A DNA stretch of 64,000 bases from assembly GCF_014654785.1 (NCBI RefSeq), contig NZ_BNBD01000001.1, positions 1 to 64,000 of the forward strand, in the 5' to 3' direction. The notes beneath the pieces were generated by a model. That model did not search any database and had not been told where the DNA came from. It worked only from the letters and a program-made list of their open reading frames with translations. How positions within the stretch are numbered: position 1 is the first letter of the stretch; each line of letters begins with the position of its first letter. This document shows positions 22,801 to 31,718 of this stretch, one piece after another. This DNA comes from Streptomyces mashuensis (GTDB lineage: Bacteria > Actinomycetota > Actinomycetes > Streptomycetales > Streptomycetaceae). The translations under genes were made by a program, and so were the position numbers.

Positions 22801-24546
22801 GGACGTCGTGCCCAGGGTGAAGACGTCGCCGACGCGCGACTCGTAGACCATCTCCTCGTCCAGCTCGCCGACGCGGCCGCCGCCCTTCTTGGGGTCGGCG
22901 CCGGCGAGGAAGACGCCGAACAGGCCGCGGTCGGGGATGGTGCCGCCGGACGTCACGGCCAGCCGCTGGGCGCCGGGGCGGCCGGTGACCGTGTTGGCGA
23001 TCCGGTCCCACACCAGGCGGGGCCGCAGCTCGGCGAAGGCGTCGGACGGGTAGCGGCCGGCGAGCATGTCGAGCACGCCGTGGTACGCCGACTCGGGCAG
23101 CGCCGCGAAGGGCGCCGCCCGCCGCACCAGGGCCAGCAGCTCGTCGACGTCCCAGGGGTCCAGGGACACCATGGCGACGATCTGCTGGGCGAGGACGTCC
23201 AGCGGGTTGGCGGGGACGCGCAGCGACTCGATGGCGCCCTGCCGCATCCGTTCGGTGACCACGGCGGCCTGGACGAGGTCGCCCCGGTACTTGGGGAAGA
23301 CGACGCCCGTGGAGACGGCGCCGACCTGGTGGCCGGCGCGGCCCACGCGCTGGAGGCCCGAGGCGACGGACGGCGGCGACTCGACCTGCACCACCAGGTC
23401 GACGGCGCCCATGTCGATGCCCAGCTCCAGGCTGGAGGTGGCGACGACGGCCGGCAGCCGGCCCGCCTTCAGGTCCTCCTCGACCAGGGCCCGCTGCTCC
23501 TTGGAGACCGAGCCGTGATGGGCGCGGGCCAGCAGCGGCGGCGCGCCCCGGGCCGGGCCCGAGCCGCCCATGAGGTCGGCGGGGGCGTGGTCCTCGGGCA
23601 GCGCCTCGCCGGTGGCGCGCTCGTAGGCGATCTCGTTGAGCCGGTTGCACAGCCGCTCGGCCAGGCGGCGCGAGTTGGCGAAGACGATGGTGGAGCGGTG
23701 TGCCTGCACCAGGTCGGCGATGCGCTCCTCGACGTGCGGCCAGATCGACGGCTTCTCCTTGCCGTCGCCGCCCTCCTGCACGGGTGAGCCGCCCAGCTCG
23801 CCGAGGTCCTCCACGGGCACGACCACCGACAGGTCGAACTCCTTGCCGGAGGGCGGCTGGACGATCTCGACGCGACGGCGCGGCGAGAGGAAACGCGCCA
23901 CCTCGTCCACCGGGCGGACGGTCGCCGACAGGCCGATGCGGCGGGCGGGCCGCGGCAGCAGGGTGTCCAGCCGCTCCAGCGACAGCGCCAGGTGGGCGCC
24001 GCGCTTGGTGCCCGCGACGGCGTGCACCTCGTCGAGGATCACGGTCTCCACGCCCGTCAGCGCGTCCCGGGCGGCGGAGGTCAGCATGAGGAACAGCGAC
24101 TCGGGCGTGGTGATGAGGATGTCCGGCGGCCGGGTCACCAGGGCGCGGCGCTCGGGCGCGGGCGTGTCGCCGGAGCGGATGCCGACCCGGATCTCGGGCT
24201 CCGGCAGGCCCATGCGCACGGCTTCCTGGCGGATGCCGGTCAGCGGGCTGCGCAGGTTGCGCTCGACGTCCACGGCGAGGGCCTTCAGCGGCGAGACGTA
24301 CAGCACACGGCAGCGCTTCTTGCGGTCGGCGGGCGGCGGAGTGCTCGCCAGCCGGTCCAGGGAGGCCAGGAACGCGGCCAGCGTCTTGCCCGAGCCCGTG
24401 GGCGCCACGACCAGGACGTCCGACCCCTGCCCGATGGCCTGCCAGGCCCCGGCCTGGGCGGCCGTGGGCGCGGTGAAGGCCCCCGTGAACCACGCGCGGG
24501 TCGCGGGGGAGAACCCGGCGAGGGCCGAAGTCGTGTCGTCCGCCAT
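19810..24546 (-). CDS. lhr: Lhr superfamily 2 DNA helicase
   Basis: This 1578-residue helicase opens with two RecA-like domains: Walker A APTGSGKT near residue 50, DEVH motif in VILDEVHAVAGTKRG, SATVRP (motif III) and QRVGRAGHQ (motif VI). Winged-helix and Lhr-core domains follow, with a long C-terminal extension as in bacterial Lhr. Mycobacterial Lhr is a 3'-5' translocase linked to DNA repair. ATG 24546 is preferred over an in-frame upstream start at 24576, which lies inside the promoter-like motif TTGTCAGTGG. nei follows 21 bp downstream. Confidence 0.94.
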   Translation of the reverse strand: MADDTTSALAGFSPATRAWFTGAFTAPTAAQAGAWQAIGQGSDVLVVAPTGSGKTLAAFLASLDRLASTPPPADRKKRCRVLYVSPLKALAVDVERNLRSPLTGIRQEAVRMGLPEPEIRVGIRSGDTPAPERRALVTRPPDILITTPESLFLMLTSAARDALTGVETVILDEVHAVAGTKRGAHLALSLERLDTLLPRPARRIGLSATVRPVDEVARFLSPRRRVEIVQPPSGKEFDLSVVVPVEDLGELGGSPVQEGGDGKEKPSIWPHVEERIADLVQAHRSTIVFANSRRLAERLCNRLNEIAYERATGEALPEDHAPADLMGGSGPARGAPPLLARAHHGSVSKEQRALVEEDLKAGRLPAVVATSSLELGIDMGAVDLVVQVESPPSVASGLQRVGRAGHQVGAVSTGVVFPKYRGDLVQAAVVTERMRQGAIESLRVPANPLDVLAQQIVAMVSLDPWDVDELLALVRRAAPFAALPESAYHGVLDMLAGRYPSDAFAELRPRLVWDRIANTVTGRPGAQRLAVTSGGTIPDRGLFGVFLAGADPKKGGGRVGELDEEMVYESRVGDVFTLGTTSWRIEDITRDRVLVTPAPGTLGRLPFWKGDQLGRPLELGRALGAFLREVGSLDAEAARARLTAAGLDAWAAGNVVSYLDEQRRACGHVPDDRTIVVERFRDELGDWRVVVHSPFGAQVHAPWALALGARLAERYGLDAQVMHADDGIVLRLPDADLMGLDLLDAGPARQDTAYDSEQSPVGAADVVFDKGEVDRVVTEQVGGSALFASRFRECAARALLLPRRNPGKRTPLWQQRQRAAQLLQVAGEFGSFPIVLEAVRECLQDVFDVPGLTELMGDIEARRVRLVEVTTPEPSPFARSLLFGYVAQFLYEGDSPLAERRAAALSLDSRLLAELLGQAELRELLDPEVLAELEQELQWLTEDRRAKDVEGVADLLRLLGPLTGDELAARGAEPGWAQELADARRALRVRIAGQDHWAAVEDAGRLRDALGTALPVGVPEAFTEPVKDPLGDLLARYARTHGPFTSAQAAARFGLGTAVTDGALQRLAATGRIVQGEFHPSGMGQEWCDAAVLRRLRRRSLAALRHELEPVPPATLAAFLPAWQHVGSDSLRGIDGLLRAVEQLQGAPVPASALEKLVLPARVTDYQPAMLDELTAAGEVVWAGAGALPGKDGWVTLLPADTAPLLLPPPHPLELSPVHRAVLDALSGGHGLFFRQIAERVRAAGADVDDTAASEARIAEALWDLAWSGRLTNDTLAPLRALLGSGRTAGSTAHRARRSVPRGRYGGFAGRAALAGPGLRPPASRGGPPTVAGRWALLPEREPDTTHRAHALARTLLDRHGVVTRGAVAAEGVEGGFSAAYRVLSAFEESGQARRGYVVEGLGAAQFAMEGAVDRLRAASTARERAGDGPSWDTGRPGHGRPGRRRALVLAAADPANAYGAALSWPDPPAGATHKPGRKAGSLVVLVDGALALYVERGGKTLLAWPAGDTSAGGAEDADDPALREAVAALAEAARGGALGTVTVERVNGSPALSSPLAALLESEGFHATPRGLRLRAP

Positions 24547-24553
24547 GCCCACC

Positions 24554-24576
24554 ATCGTGCACCGCACCACTGACAA
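24554..24576 (-). promoter_or_regulatory. RecA-independent DNA-damage promoter motif upstream of lhr-nei
   Basis: Reading leftward, TTGTCAGTG (24576-24568) is followed by 8 bases and CACGAT (24559-24554). The mycobacterial RecA-NDp consensus is TTGTCRGTG-N8-TAnnnT, so the only mismatch is C for T at the first -10 base. The -10 ends 7 nt before ATG 24546, implying a leaderless mRNA. Confidence 0.72.
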
Positions 24577-24622
24577 CGGCTCCGGAGCGCAGGTCAGGGG
24601 TGGTTCGGGAGGGGCTGCGGGG

Positions 24623-25543
24623 TCAGACGGTGCGGCCGTACGCCCGCAGGGTCAGCAGCGCGTCGATCGTCACCATCGGCCGGCCCTCCAGGGCCGTGCC
24701 CGGGGCCCACGCCCGCCAGAGGACGGGCCAGCCGCCGTCGTCCTGCTGGGCGGCGGCGAGGTGGTCCAGCGCGCGGTCCACCTCGGCGTCGGTGAACCAG
24801 CGCCGGGCCAGCGAGTGCGGCGTGCGCGCGTAGTCGTACGGGAAGTGGTACTCGCCGGGCGCGTAGCCGTCCGGGAGGGGGTGGCCGTCGAGCCCGGCGG
24901 GGTCCAGCACGGCCAGCCGCTGCTCGCGCACCGCACGCCCCAGCCGCTCGGCCGCCGCCTCGGCCCGCCGCCGGTCCGGCGCCCCGTCCAGGAAGGCCAC
25001 GGCCGCCATCACCTCGTACGGGTGGGTGCGCGCGCCCCGGCCCAGGGCCTCGACGGCGGCCCAGCAGAAGTCGGTGGCCCGGAACAGCCAGGCGTGCCAC
25101 ACCTCGTTCCGGTGCAGCAGGCCCACCACGGGGCCGGTGGCCAGCAGGTCGCTGGGCGGGTCGTCCACCAGGGGCAGCCAGGGGGCCGCGGGGTAGCCGC
25201 GCAGGGACGGGTGCAGGGCGGGCAGGGCACCGTCGGGCGTGGAGACCGCCGTCAGGTAGCGGCACACGCGTTCGGCCCGCTGGTCGCGGCAGCGGCCGAT
25301 CTCGTCCAGCACCCGCAGCCCGAGCGCGGTGTGCAGCGGCTGGCTCACCGGGCCGCGCAGGTCCGGCTCCAGGCCGTGGCCGAAGCCGCCGTCGTCGCCC
25401 GCGTAGGCGGTCAGCGCCGCCTCCACGGCGTCGGGGTGGCCGCCGAGGAAGTGGAAGGCGAATCTGCGCTGCTCCAGGACGCGCGCGGTGAGCCAGACGA
25501 ACTGCTCGGCGCGCGCGACGGCGGATGATCCGGACGGTGCCAT
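24623..25543 (-). CDS. Prenyltransferase/squalene-cyclase-like toroid protein
   Basis: The 306-residue protein has repeated helix-turn segments typical of the alpha-alpha toroid of terpenoid cyclases and prenyltransferase beta-subunits. Examples are YAGDDGGFGHGLEPDLRG, YLTAVSTPDGALPALHP and HLAAAQQDDGGWPVLW. These QW-like repeats are short, and no DxDD or DDxxD catalytic motif is evident, so enzymatic activity cannot be claimed. ATG 25543 is chosen; upstream in-frame codons encode a basic unconserved tail. No signal peptide. It ends 76 bp before the lhr start. Function unknown. Confidence 0.72.
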   Translation of the reverse strand: MAPSGSSAVARAEQFVWLTARVLEQRRFAFHFLGGHPDAVEAALTAYAGDDGGFGHGLEPDLRGPVSQPLHTALGLRVLDEIGRCRDQRAERVCRYLTAVSTPDGALPALHPSLRGYPAAPWLPLVDDPPSDLLATGPVVGLLHRNEVWHAWLFRATDFCWAAVEALGRGARTHPYEVMAAVAFLDGAPDRRRAEAAAERLGRAVREQRLAVLDPAGLDGHPLPDGYAPGEYHFPYDYARTPHSLARRWFTDAEVDRALDHLAAAQQDDGGWPVLWRAWAPGTALEGRPMVTIDALLTLRAYGRTV

Positions 25544-25611
25544 GGACAAGACCGTAGGCCGCCGGACGCCCCGGGTCACCGGCTCGTGCGCGGCTGCACT
25601 CTCAGGAGCGG

Positions 25612-25617
25612 GATACT
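25612..25617 (+). promoter_or_regulatory. Possible -10 of a leaderless DUF3046-gene transcript
   Basis: GATACT ends 6 nt before ATG 25624, with no ribosome-binding site between. The same geometry is seen at rimO, dapF, lhr and the LigB-like gene. Confidence 0.4.
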
Positions 25618-25623
25618 TGCCCC

Positions 25624-25818
25624 ATGCGGTTGACGGTCTTCTGGCAGCGAATGGCGGATCACTTCGGTGGCGCCTACGCCGACTCCTTCGCACGTGACCA
25701 CGTGATGTCCGAGCTCGGCGGGAGGACCGTCCACCAGGCGCTCGCCGCCGGCTGGGACGCCAAGGACGTCTGGCGCGGAGTGTGCGAGGCGATGGAGATC
25801 CCCCGGGACCGGCGGTGA
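25624..25818 (+). CDS. DUF3046 domain protein
   Basis: This 64-residue actinobacterial protein has the family pattern MRLTxFWxRMxxxFG, SFARDHVMSELGGRTVxQALAAGxDxxxVWRxVCEAMExP. Its function is unknown, but it is regularly encoded just upstream of recA in actinobacteria. Its stop overlaps the GTG start of the AI-2E transporter gene. Confidence 0.85.
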   Translation: MRLTVFWQRMADHFGGAYADSFARDHVMSELGGRTVHQALAAGWDAKDVWRGVCEAMEIPRDRR

Positions 25819-26951
25819 CGTCCCCGGGCTCCGGAATGCCCCGCTGGGTGCCCCGCGCGATCGTGGTGGGGCTCGCCCTCGTGGCCTGCTTCCAGGTCTC
25901 CGTCTGGGCCTTCCACCGGCTCTACGGCCTGTTTCTGGACGTGCTGATCGCCTTCTTCGTGGCCCTGGCCGTGGAGCCCCCGGTGCAGCGGCTGGCCGCC
26001 CGCGGCATGCGCCGCGGCCTGGCCACCGGGCTGGTGTTCCTGGTGGTGGCCGTGGTGACGACCGGCTTCCTCACCCTGATGGGCTCCATGCTGGCGGACC
26101 AGGTCGGCACGATGGTGGAGAACTTCCCCTCGTACCTCGACTCGGTGATCGCCTGGATCAACCACACGTTCGGCACGGACCTGTCCCGAGTGAAGATCCA
26201 GAAGAGCGTGCTGCACTCCGACTGGCTGCGGAAGTACGCCAGCAGCGGCGCCTCGGGTGTGCTGGACGTCTCCGCCACGGTCCTGGGCGGCCTGTTCGAG
26301 CTGCTGGCCGTCCTGCTGTTCTCGTTCTACTTCGCGGCCGACGGGCCGAGGCTGCGCCGCGCCCTGTGCTCGGTGCTGCCCCCGCGGCGCCAGGCGGAGG
26401 TGCTGCGCGCCTGGGAGCTGGCGGTGGCCAAGACCGGCGGCTACATCTACTCGCGCGCCCTGATGGCGCTGGTGTCCGGGGCCGCCCACTACGTGCTGCT
26501 GGCGGCGCTCGGCGTGCCGTACGCGCCGGCGCTGGCGGTGTGGGTCGGCCTGGTCTCCCAGTTCGTGCCCACCATCGGCACCTACCTCGCCGGGGCGCTC
26601 CCGGTGCTGCTCGCCTTCACCGTCGGCCCCTGGTACGCGGTGTGGGTGCTGGCCTTCGTGGTGGTCTACCAGCAGTTCGAGAACTACCTGCTCCAGCCGC
26701 GCATCACCGCGCGGACCGTCGACATCCACCCGGCCGTGGCGTTCGGGTCGGTCGTGGCGGGCGCCGCGCTGCTCGGTGCGGTGGGCGCGCTGATCGCCAT
26801 CCCGGCGACGGCGACGTTGCAGGCGTTCCTGGGGGTGTACGTGCGGCGGTACGAAGTGGTGGGGACGGCCGGGGCTCCGGGTGCAGGTGGGGAGGACGGG
26901 GGTTCGTCGCCGGACCGCGACACGGGTGACGGCCCCGGCGATCCCGCTTGA
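25815..26951 (+). CDS. AI-2E family transporter (PerM/YdiK type membrane protein)
   Basis: The 378-residue protein has about seven to eight transmembrane helices and the family hallmark segment near the C-terminus: LVSQFVPTIGTYLAGALPVLLAF, YQQFENYLLQPRI, PAVAFGSVVAGAALLGAVGALIAIP. Members have been linked to autoinducer-2 export and Na+/H+ antiport, but most, as here, have no known substrate. GTG 25815 overlaps the DUF3046 stop. The C-terminal tail is Gly/Asp-rich. The stop codon lies within the TTGACA of the recA promoter region. Confidence 0.88.
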   Translation: MTSPGSGMPRWVPRAIVVGLALVACFQVSVWAFHRLYGLFLDVLIAFFVALAVEPPVQRLAARGMRRGLATGLVFLVVAVVTTGFLTLMGSMLADQVGTMVENFPSYLDSVIAWINHTFGTDLSRVKIQKSVLHSDWLRKYASSGASGVLDVSATVLGGLFELLAVLLFSFYFAADGPRLRRALCSVLPPRRQAEVLRAWELAVAKTGGYIYSRALMALVSGAAHYVLLAALGVPYAPALAVWVGLVSQFVPTIGTYLAGALPVLLAFTVGPWYAVWVLAFVVVYQQFENYLLQPRITARTVDIHPAVAFGSVVAGAALLGAVGALIAIPATATLQAFLGVYVRRYEVVGTAGAPGAGGEDGGSSPDRDTGDGPGDPA

Positions 26952-26976
26952 CACTAAATTCGAACATCCATTCTCA
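26948..26976 (+). promoter_or_regulatory. LexA/SOS-box promoter upstream of recA
   Basis: TTGACA at 26948-26953 is followed by TCGAACATCCATTCTC (26960-26975). The latter matches the actinobacterial LexA box GAAC-N4-GTTC, with GTTC altered to ATTC. Overlap with the expected -10 position fits repression by LexA. Confidence 0.7.
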
Positions 26977-27048
26977 TGGGGGTTCCGGGCCTGCTGGAGC
27001 GGGTGATTCCGCGGAGTTTTCCACAGGCCGGGCCGGCGCCCGGGCGCA

Positions 27049-27071
27049 TTGTCAGTGGCAGGCGTTAGCGT
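27049..27071 (+). promoter_or_regulatory. RecA-independent DNA-damage promoter of recA
   Basis: TTGTCAGTG (27049-27057), 8 bases, then TAGCGT (27066-27071) is an exact match to the mycobacterial RecA-NDp consensus TTGTCRGTG-N8-TAnnnT. The expected start is near 27078, about 37 nt before ATG 27115. Confidence 0.82.
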
Positions 27072-27114
27072 CGTGAACGTGAAGCGATCGACTCAAGCAA
27101 ACCGGGTGGAACCC

Positions 27115-28245
<1,131 letters not shown>

Positions 28246-28254
28246 TCCGCAGCC

Positions 28255-28842
28255 GTGTCCCACCCGTCTGACCCGTCCCACCACCGGACGGACGGCGACG
28301 CCCCCTCCCCGTCGAGGGCCGGGGGCGGGGCGCCGCCGTCTCCCGAGGAGCAGGCGCGGGCCATCTGCCTGCGCCTGCTCACCGGGTCGCCCCGGACACG
28401 CCGGCAGCTGGCCGACGCCCTGGCCCGGCGCGGCATCCCGGCCGAGGCGGCCGAGGAGGTGCTGTCCCGGTTCGAGGACGTGGGCCTCATCGACGACGCC
28501 GCCTTCGCCGGCGCCTGGGTGGAGTCCCGCCACCGCGGCCGCGGCCTGGCCCGCCGCGCCCTCGCCCGCGAGCTGCGCACCCGGGGCGTGGACTCCGCCG
28601 TCGTCGACGAGGCCGTGGGCCGCCTCGACCCGGAGCAGGAGGAGCGCACCGCCCGCGAGCTCGTCGACCGCAAGCTGCGCTCCACCCGTGGCCTGGACCG
28701 CGAGAAGCGGCTCCGCCGCCTCGCGGGCATGCTGGCCCGCAAGGGCTACCCGGAGGGCCTCGCCCTGCGCGTGGTGCGCCGCGCGCTGGAGGAGGAGGGC
28801 GACGACCCGGAGCTGCTGGAGCAGTACCTGCCGGAGGTGTGA
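28255..28842 (+). CDS. recX: Regulatory protein RecX
   Basis: The 195-residue helical protein inhibits RecA filament extension. Three tandem three-helix RecX repeats follow a Pro/Gly-rich leader (about 1-30): CLRLLTGSPRTRRQLADALARRGIP, FEDVGLIDDAAFAGAWVESR and RLRRLAGMLARKGYPEGLALRVV. GTG 28255 lies 9 nt after the recA stop, so it depends on the recA promoters. The gene ends 18 bp from the convergent monooxygenase gene. Confidence 0.95.
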   Translation: MSHPSDPSHHRTDGDAPSPSRAGGGAPPSPEEQARAICLRLLTGSPRTRRQLADALARRGIPAEAAEEVLSRFEDVGLIDDAAFAGAWVESRHRGRGLARRALARELRTRGVDSAVVDEAVGRLDPEQEERTARELVDRKLRSTRGLDREKRLRRLAGMLARKGYPEGLALRVVRRALEEEGDDPELLEQYLPEV

Positions 28843-28860
28843 GTCCGGCCGGGCAGGACT

Positions 28861-30588
28861 TCAGCGGTTCGCCGTCGCCTCCTCCGGCACTGCCGCACCG
28901 GAGGGCTCCGCGACCCGAGCGGGCGGGGGCGCCGGGGCCACCGCCCCGCCGCGGGCCGCGTCCGCGCACGCGTACAGCTCCGCCGGCCGCACCCCGGAGA
29001 GGGCCGCCACCAGGCAGCCGTCCGGGCGCACCACCAGGACCGTGTGCGCCGGCGCGCCCGGATAGTCCTCGGTCACCAGCAGTTCCGCGCGCATCGGCAG
29101 GGCGGAGACGGCCGCGGCGAGGCCGGGCATCAGTCCGGCGCCCATCCAGTGCCGCCGCTCCCACACACCCGTACCGGGCGCCACGAGCACCACCAGCAGG
29201 TCGCCGCCGAGCCGGTCCCGCAGCCCCGTGCAGGAGCCGTCCGGCGCGGTCACCGGCACGTCCGCGACCTGCGCCCCGGGCTCCGTGCCCACCAGCACCG
29301 AGCCCGCCGGGGGCGCGGCCGGCGCCAGCGGCGTCCGGGCGTGCACCGGCAGCGCGCCCAGCGCCCCCCGGCCCAGATGCCCCTCGGCCAGCAGCCGGTC
29401 GTGGCCGCGTACCGCTCCCGGCACCACCGTGCGCCGTACGGCGTGCCAGCCGCCCTCGCAGCGCACCGCCTGCAGGGCCCGGTCGGCGGCGCGCAGCCGG
29501 GCCGCCACCGCCGTCCGCCGCTCGGCCTGGTAGCTGTCCAGCAGGGCGTCGGAGGCACCGTGGTGCCAGGCCAGCGCCAGCTTCCACGCGAGGTTCTCGG
29601 CGTCCTGCAACCCCTCGTCGAGCCCCTGGGTGCCCAGCGCACCCATCAGGTGGGCGGCGTCGCCGGCGAGGAAGGCGCGCCCGCTGCGCCAGCGGCGCGC
29701 GAGGCGGTGGTGCACGGCGTGCACACCGGTGTCCAGGAGTTCGTACGCCGGGATGTCGCCGCACCACACCGTCAACGCGTCGTGCACGCGGGCCAGCAGG
29801 TCGTCCGGCGTGACCAGCGCGCCGTCCGGCGGAAGCAGCCAGTCCAGCCGCCACACGCCGCCCGGCAGCGGGCGGGCCGTCACCTCGCCGCCGCGCGGCG
29901 GCGAGCGGTGCAGCACCGCCTCGCCCGGCCACGGCAGCTCCGCCCGCAGCGCGGCCACGGCGTGGCGCTCCACGGCGGTGCGGCCGGGGAAACGGGCCCC
30001 CAGCAGCTTCCGGACGACGGACCGCGCGCCGTCGCAGCCGACGAGGTAACTGCCCCGCCAGCTCGTGCCGTTGTCGCCGCGCGTGTGCACCGTGACGCCC
30101 GCGGAGTCCTGCTGCAGTATCGTCACGCGGCTGTCCCCGGCCACCCGGACGTCGGCCTCCCGTTCGAGGGCGAGGCGGAGTTCGCGGACGAGGGCGTGCT
30201 GCGGCAGGTGCAGCGGAGACGGTTCTGCCGGCGCCCCCACCACGTCGTCGGCCCCGTCCGGGCCGCCCTCGGGCGCGTCGCGTTCGCGCTCGGCCGGCTT
30301 CTCGTCCTCCCCCGGCTCGGCGAACGGCACCCGCGCCACGACGGTCCTGCGGCGCATCGTGCGCCACGCCGTCCAGCGCGTCCCGCCGTCCGGGACGCAT
30401 CCCAGCCGCGTCAGCAGGGCCGCCGTCTCCGGGCGCAGGACGACGGTGCGGGCCGCGCGCCGCTCCTCCTGGCCCGGTGGCTGCTGCGGTGCCTCGTCCA
30501 GGACCGTGACCGGCACCTCGTACCGGGCGAGCGCGAGGGCGAGGGTCAGCCCGACCGGGCCGGCCCCGACGACGATCACCGGGTCCAC
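28861..30588 (-). CDS. FAD-dependent aromatic monooxygenase (PheA/TfdB family)
   Basis: The 575-residue protein has the N-terminal FAD-binding GxGxxG (VGAGPVGLTLALALARY), the DG motif (VGCDGARSVVRKLLG) and the GD motif (FLAGDAAHLMGALGTQGLDEGLQDAENLAWKLAL). A thioredoxin-like C-terminal domain (about 420-550) is typical of phenol-hydroxylase and polyketide-hydroxylase relatives. A charged insert rich in Glu, Asp and Pro (about 95-125) is unusual. GTG 30588 is followed at once by the Rossmann strand. It stands alone, with no biosynthetic cluster nearby, so the substrate cannot be named; detoxification of aromatics or antibiotics is possible. Confidence 0.85.
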   Translation of the reverse strand: MDPVIVVGAGPVGLTLALALARYEVPVTVLDEAPQQPPGQEERRAARTVVLRPETAALLTRLGCVPDGGTRWTAWRTMRRRTVVARVPFAEPGEDEKPAERERDAPEGGPDGADDVVGAPAEPSPLHLPQHALVRELRLALEREADVRVAGDSRVTILQQDSAGVTVHTRGDNGTSWRGSYLVGCDGARSVVRKLLGARFPGRTAVERHAVAALRAELPWPGEAVLHRSPPRGGEVTARPLPGGVWRLDWLLPPDGALVTPDDLLARVHDALTVWCGDIPAYELLDTGVHAVHHRLARRWRSGRAFLAGDAAHLMGALGTQGLDEGLQDAENLAWKLALAWHHGASDALLDSYQAERRTAVAARLRAADRALQAVRCEGGWHAVRRTVVPGAVRGHDRLLAEGHLGRGALGALPVHARTPLAPAAPPAGSVLVGTEPGAQVADVPVTAPDGSCTGLRDRLGGDLLVVLVAPGTGVWERRHWMGAGLMPGLAAAVSALPMRAELLVTEDYPGAPAHTVLVVRPDGCLVAALSGVRPAELYACADAARGGAVAPAPPPARVAEPSGAAVPEEATANR

Positions 30589-30762
30589 GGCACGGCCCCC
30601 CGACGCGCGGAGGGACCGGTGACCTCACCGCGCTCGTGGTGCGTACGGGACGTACGGGGACTGGCGGGAGGAAAACGGTGCGCGATCACAGAACGTATGC
30701 AACCCATTGCCGGTTCGTGCGTCAAGTGATCAGCCGTCCCGCCACGGCGCGCCGGACGCGTG

Positions 30763-30794
30763 CGCCCCGTCGGCCCGGGAGGCCCGACGGGGCG
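30763..30794 (-). terminator. Hairpin terminator of the glu operon
   Basis: An 11-bp stem (30763-30773 with 30784-30794) lies 12 nt after the gluD stop in the direction of transcription. There is no T-tract, as is common in Streptomyces. Confidence 0.6.
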
Positions 30795-30806
30795 TCATGT
30801 CCACCG

Positions 30807-31718
30807 CTACTGCGCCGTGGTGCCCCCGCCCGCGCCGGAGCCGCCGTGGCCGCCCGGGTCCGTCACGGAGCCCGACTCGCCCACCACCGGGGCCATCGCC
30901 GGCGCCGCGCCCTTGCGGGAGCGCTGCGTGCGCCGTTCGACCCAGGTGGCCAGCGACGACAGCGCCAGGCACAGCAGGATGTAGATCGAGCCGAACACGA
31001 TCACCATGGGGATGAAGGCGTAGACGCCGTTCACCGGCTGGGTCTGCTGCGCGAACGACTTGCCGACGAACAGCAGTTCCTCGTAAAGGATGATGAATCC
31101 GAGAGAGGTGTCCTTCAGCGTCACCACCAGCTGGCTGATGATGGACGGCAGCATCGACCGGACCGCCTGCGGGATCAGGACGCTCGTCATCACCTGCGTC
31201 TTGCGCAGCCCCAGCGCGTACGCCGCCTCGCTCTGCCCGCGCGGCACCGCGTTGATGCCGGACCGGAAGATCTCCGCCTGCACCGAGCCGTTGTACAGCG
31301 TCAGCCCGATGACCAGCGCCCACATCTGCTGCGTGGTGAACACCGCCGCGTACAGCAGGAAGATCATGATGAGCAGCGGCATGGCGCGGAAGAACTCCAC
31401 GACCACCGTGGCCGCCCAGCGCACCGGCCGGTGGTCCGACAGCCGGGCCGCCGCCAGCACCGCGCCCAGCACGAGGGAGAAGACGGCGGCCAGGGCGAAC
31501 GTCTTCAGCGTCGTCAGCAGGCCGTCGAGGATGCGCTGCTGGGTCTCGGTGTACTCGTAGTCGTCCCACAGGCCCGCCTGGAACTGCCCCGTCACGTCCA
31601 GCCGGTGGACGAGGAAGGCGATCAGGCCGAGGATCGCCACGGTGGACAGGACGCCGTAGACGCGGTTGCGGACGCGGGCCCGGGGGCCGGGGACGTCGTA
31701 GAGGACGCTGCCGCTCAT
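30807..31718 (-). CDS. gluD: Glutamate ABC transporter permease GluD
   Basis: The 303-residue permease of the polar amino-acid HisM/GlnP type has about five membrane helices. The EAA loop that contacts the ATPase reads EAAYALGLRKTQVMTSVLIPQAVRSMLPSI. A Gly/Ser-rich cytosolic tail ends the protein. ATG 31718 overlaps the gluC stop (ATGA). It pairs with GluC to form the membrane channel. Confidence 0.92.
   Translation of the reverse strand: MSGSVLYDVPGPRARVRNRVYGVLSTVAILGLIAFLVHRLDVTGQFQAGLWDDYEYTETQQRILDGLLTTLKTFALAAVFSLVLGAVLAAARLSDHRPVRWAATVVVEFFRAMPLLIMIFLLYAAVFTTQQMWALVIGLTLYNGSVQAEIFRSGINAVPRGQSEAAYALGLRKTQVMTSVLIPQAVRSMLPSIISQLVVTLKDTSLGFIILYEELLFVGKSFAQQTQPVNGVYAFIPMVIVFGSIYILLCLALSSLATWVERRTQRSRKGAAPAMAPVVGESGSVTDPGGHGGSGAGGGTTAQ

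Noticed and set aside
19015..23787. A 1590-codon plus-strand frame across lhr
   Set aside because: Antisense shadow of the lhr helicase gene; the predicted product is Gly/Gln/Ala-rich with no domain.
27049..27114. Extended RecA start at TTG 27049
   Set aside because: These codons coincide with the promoter motif and would lie at or before the transcription start; RecA homologues begin at [10 protein letters not shown].
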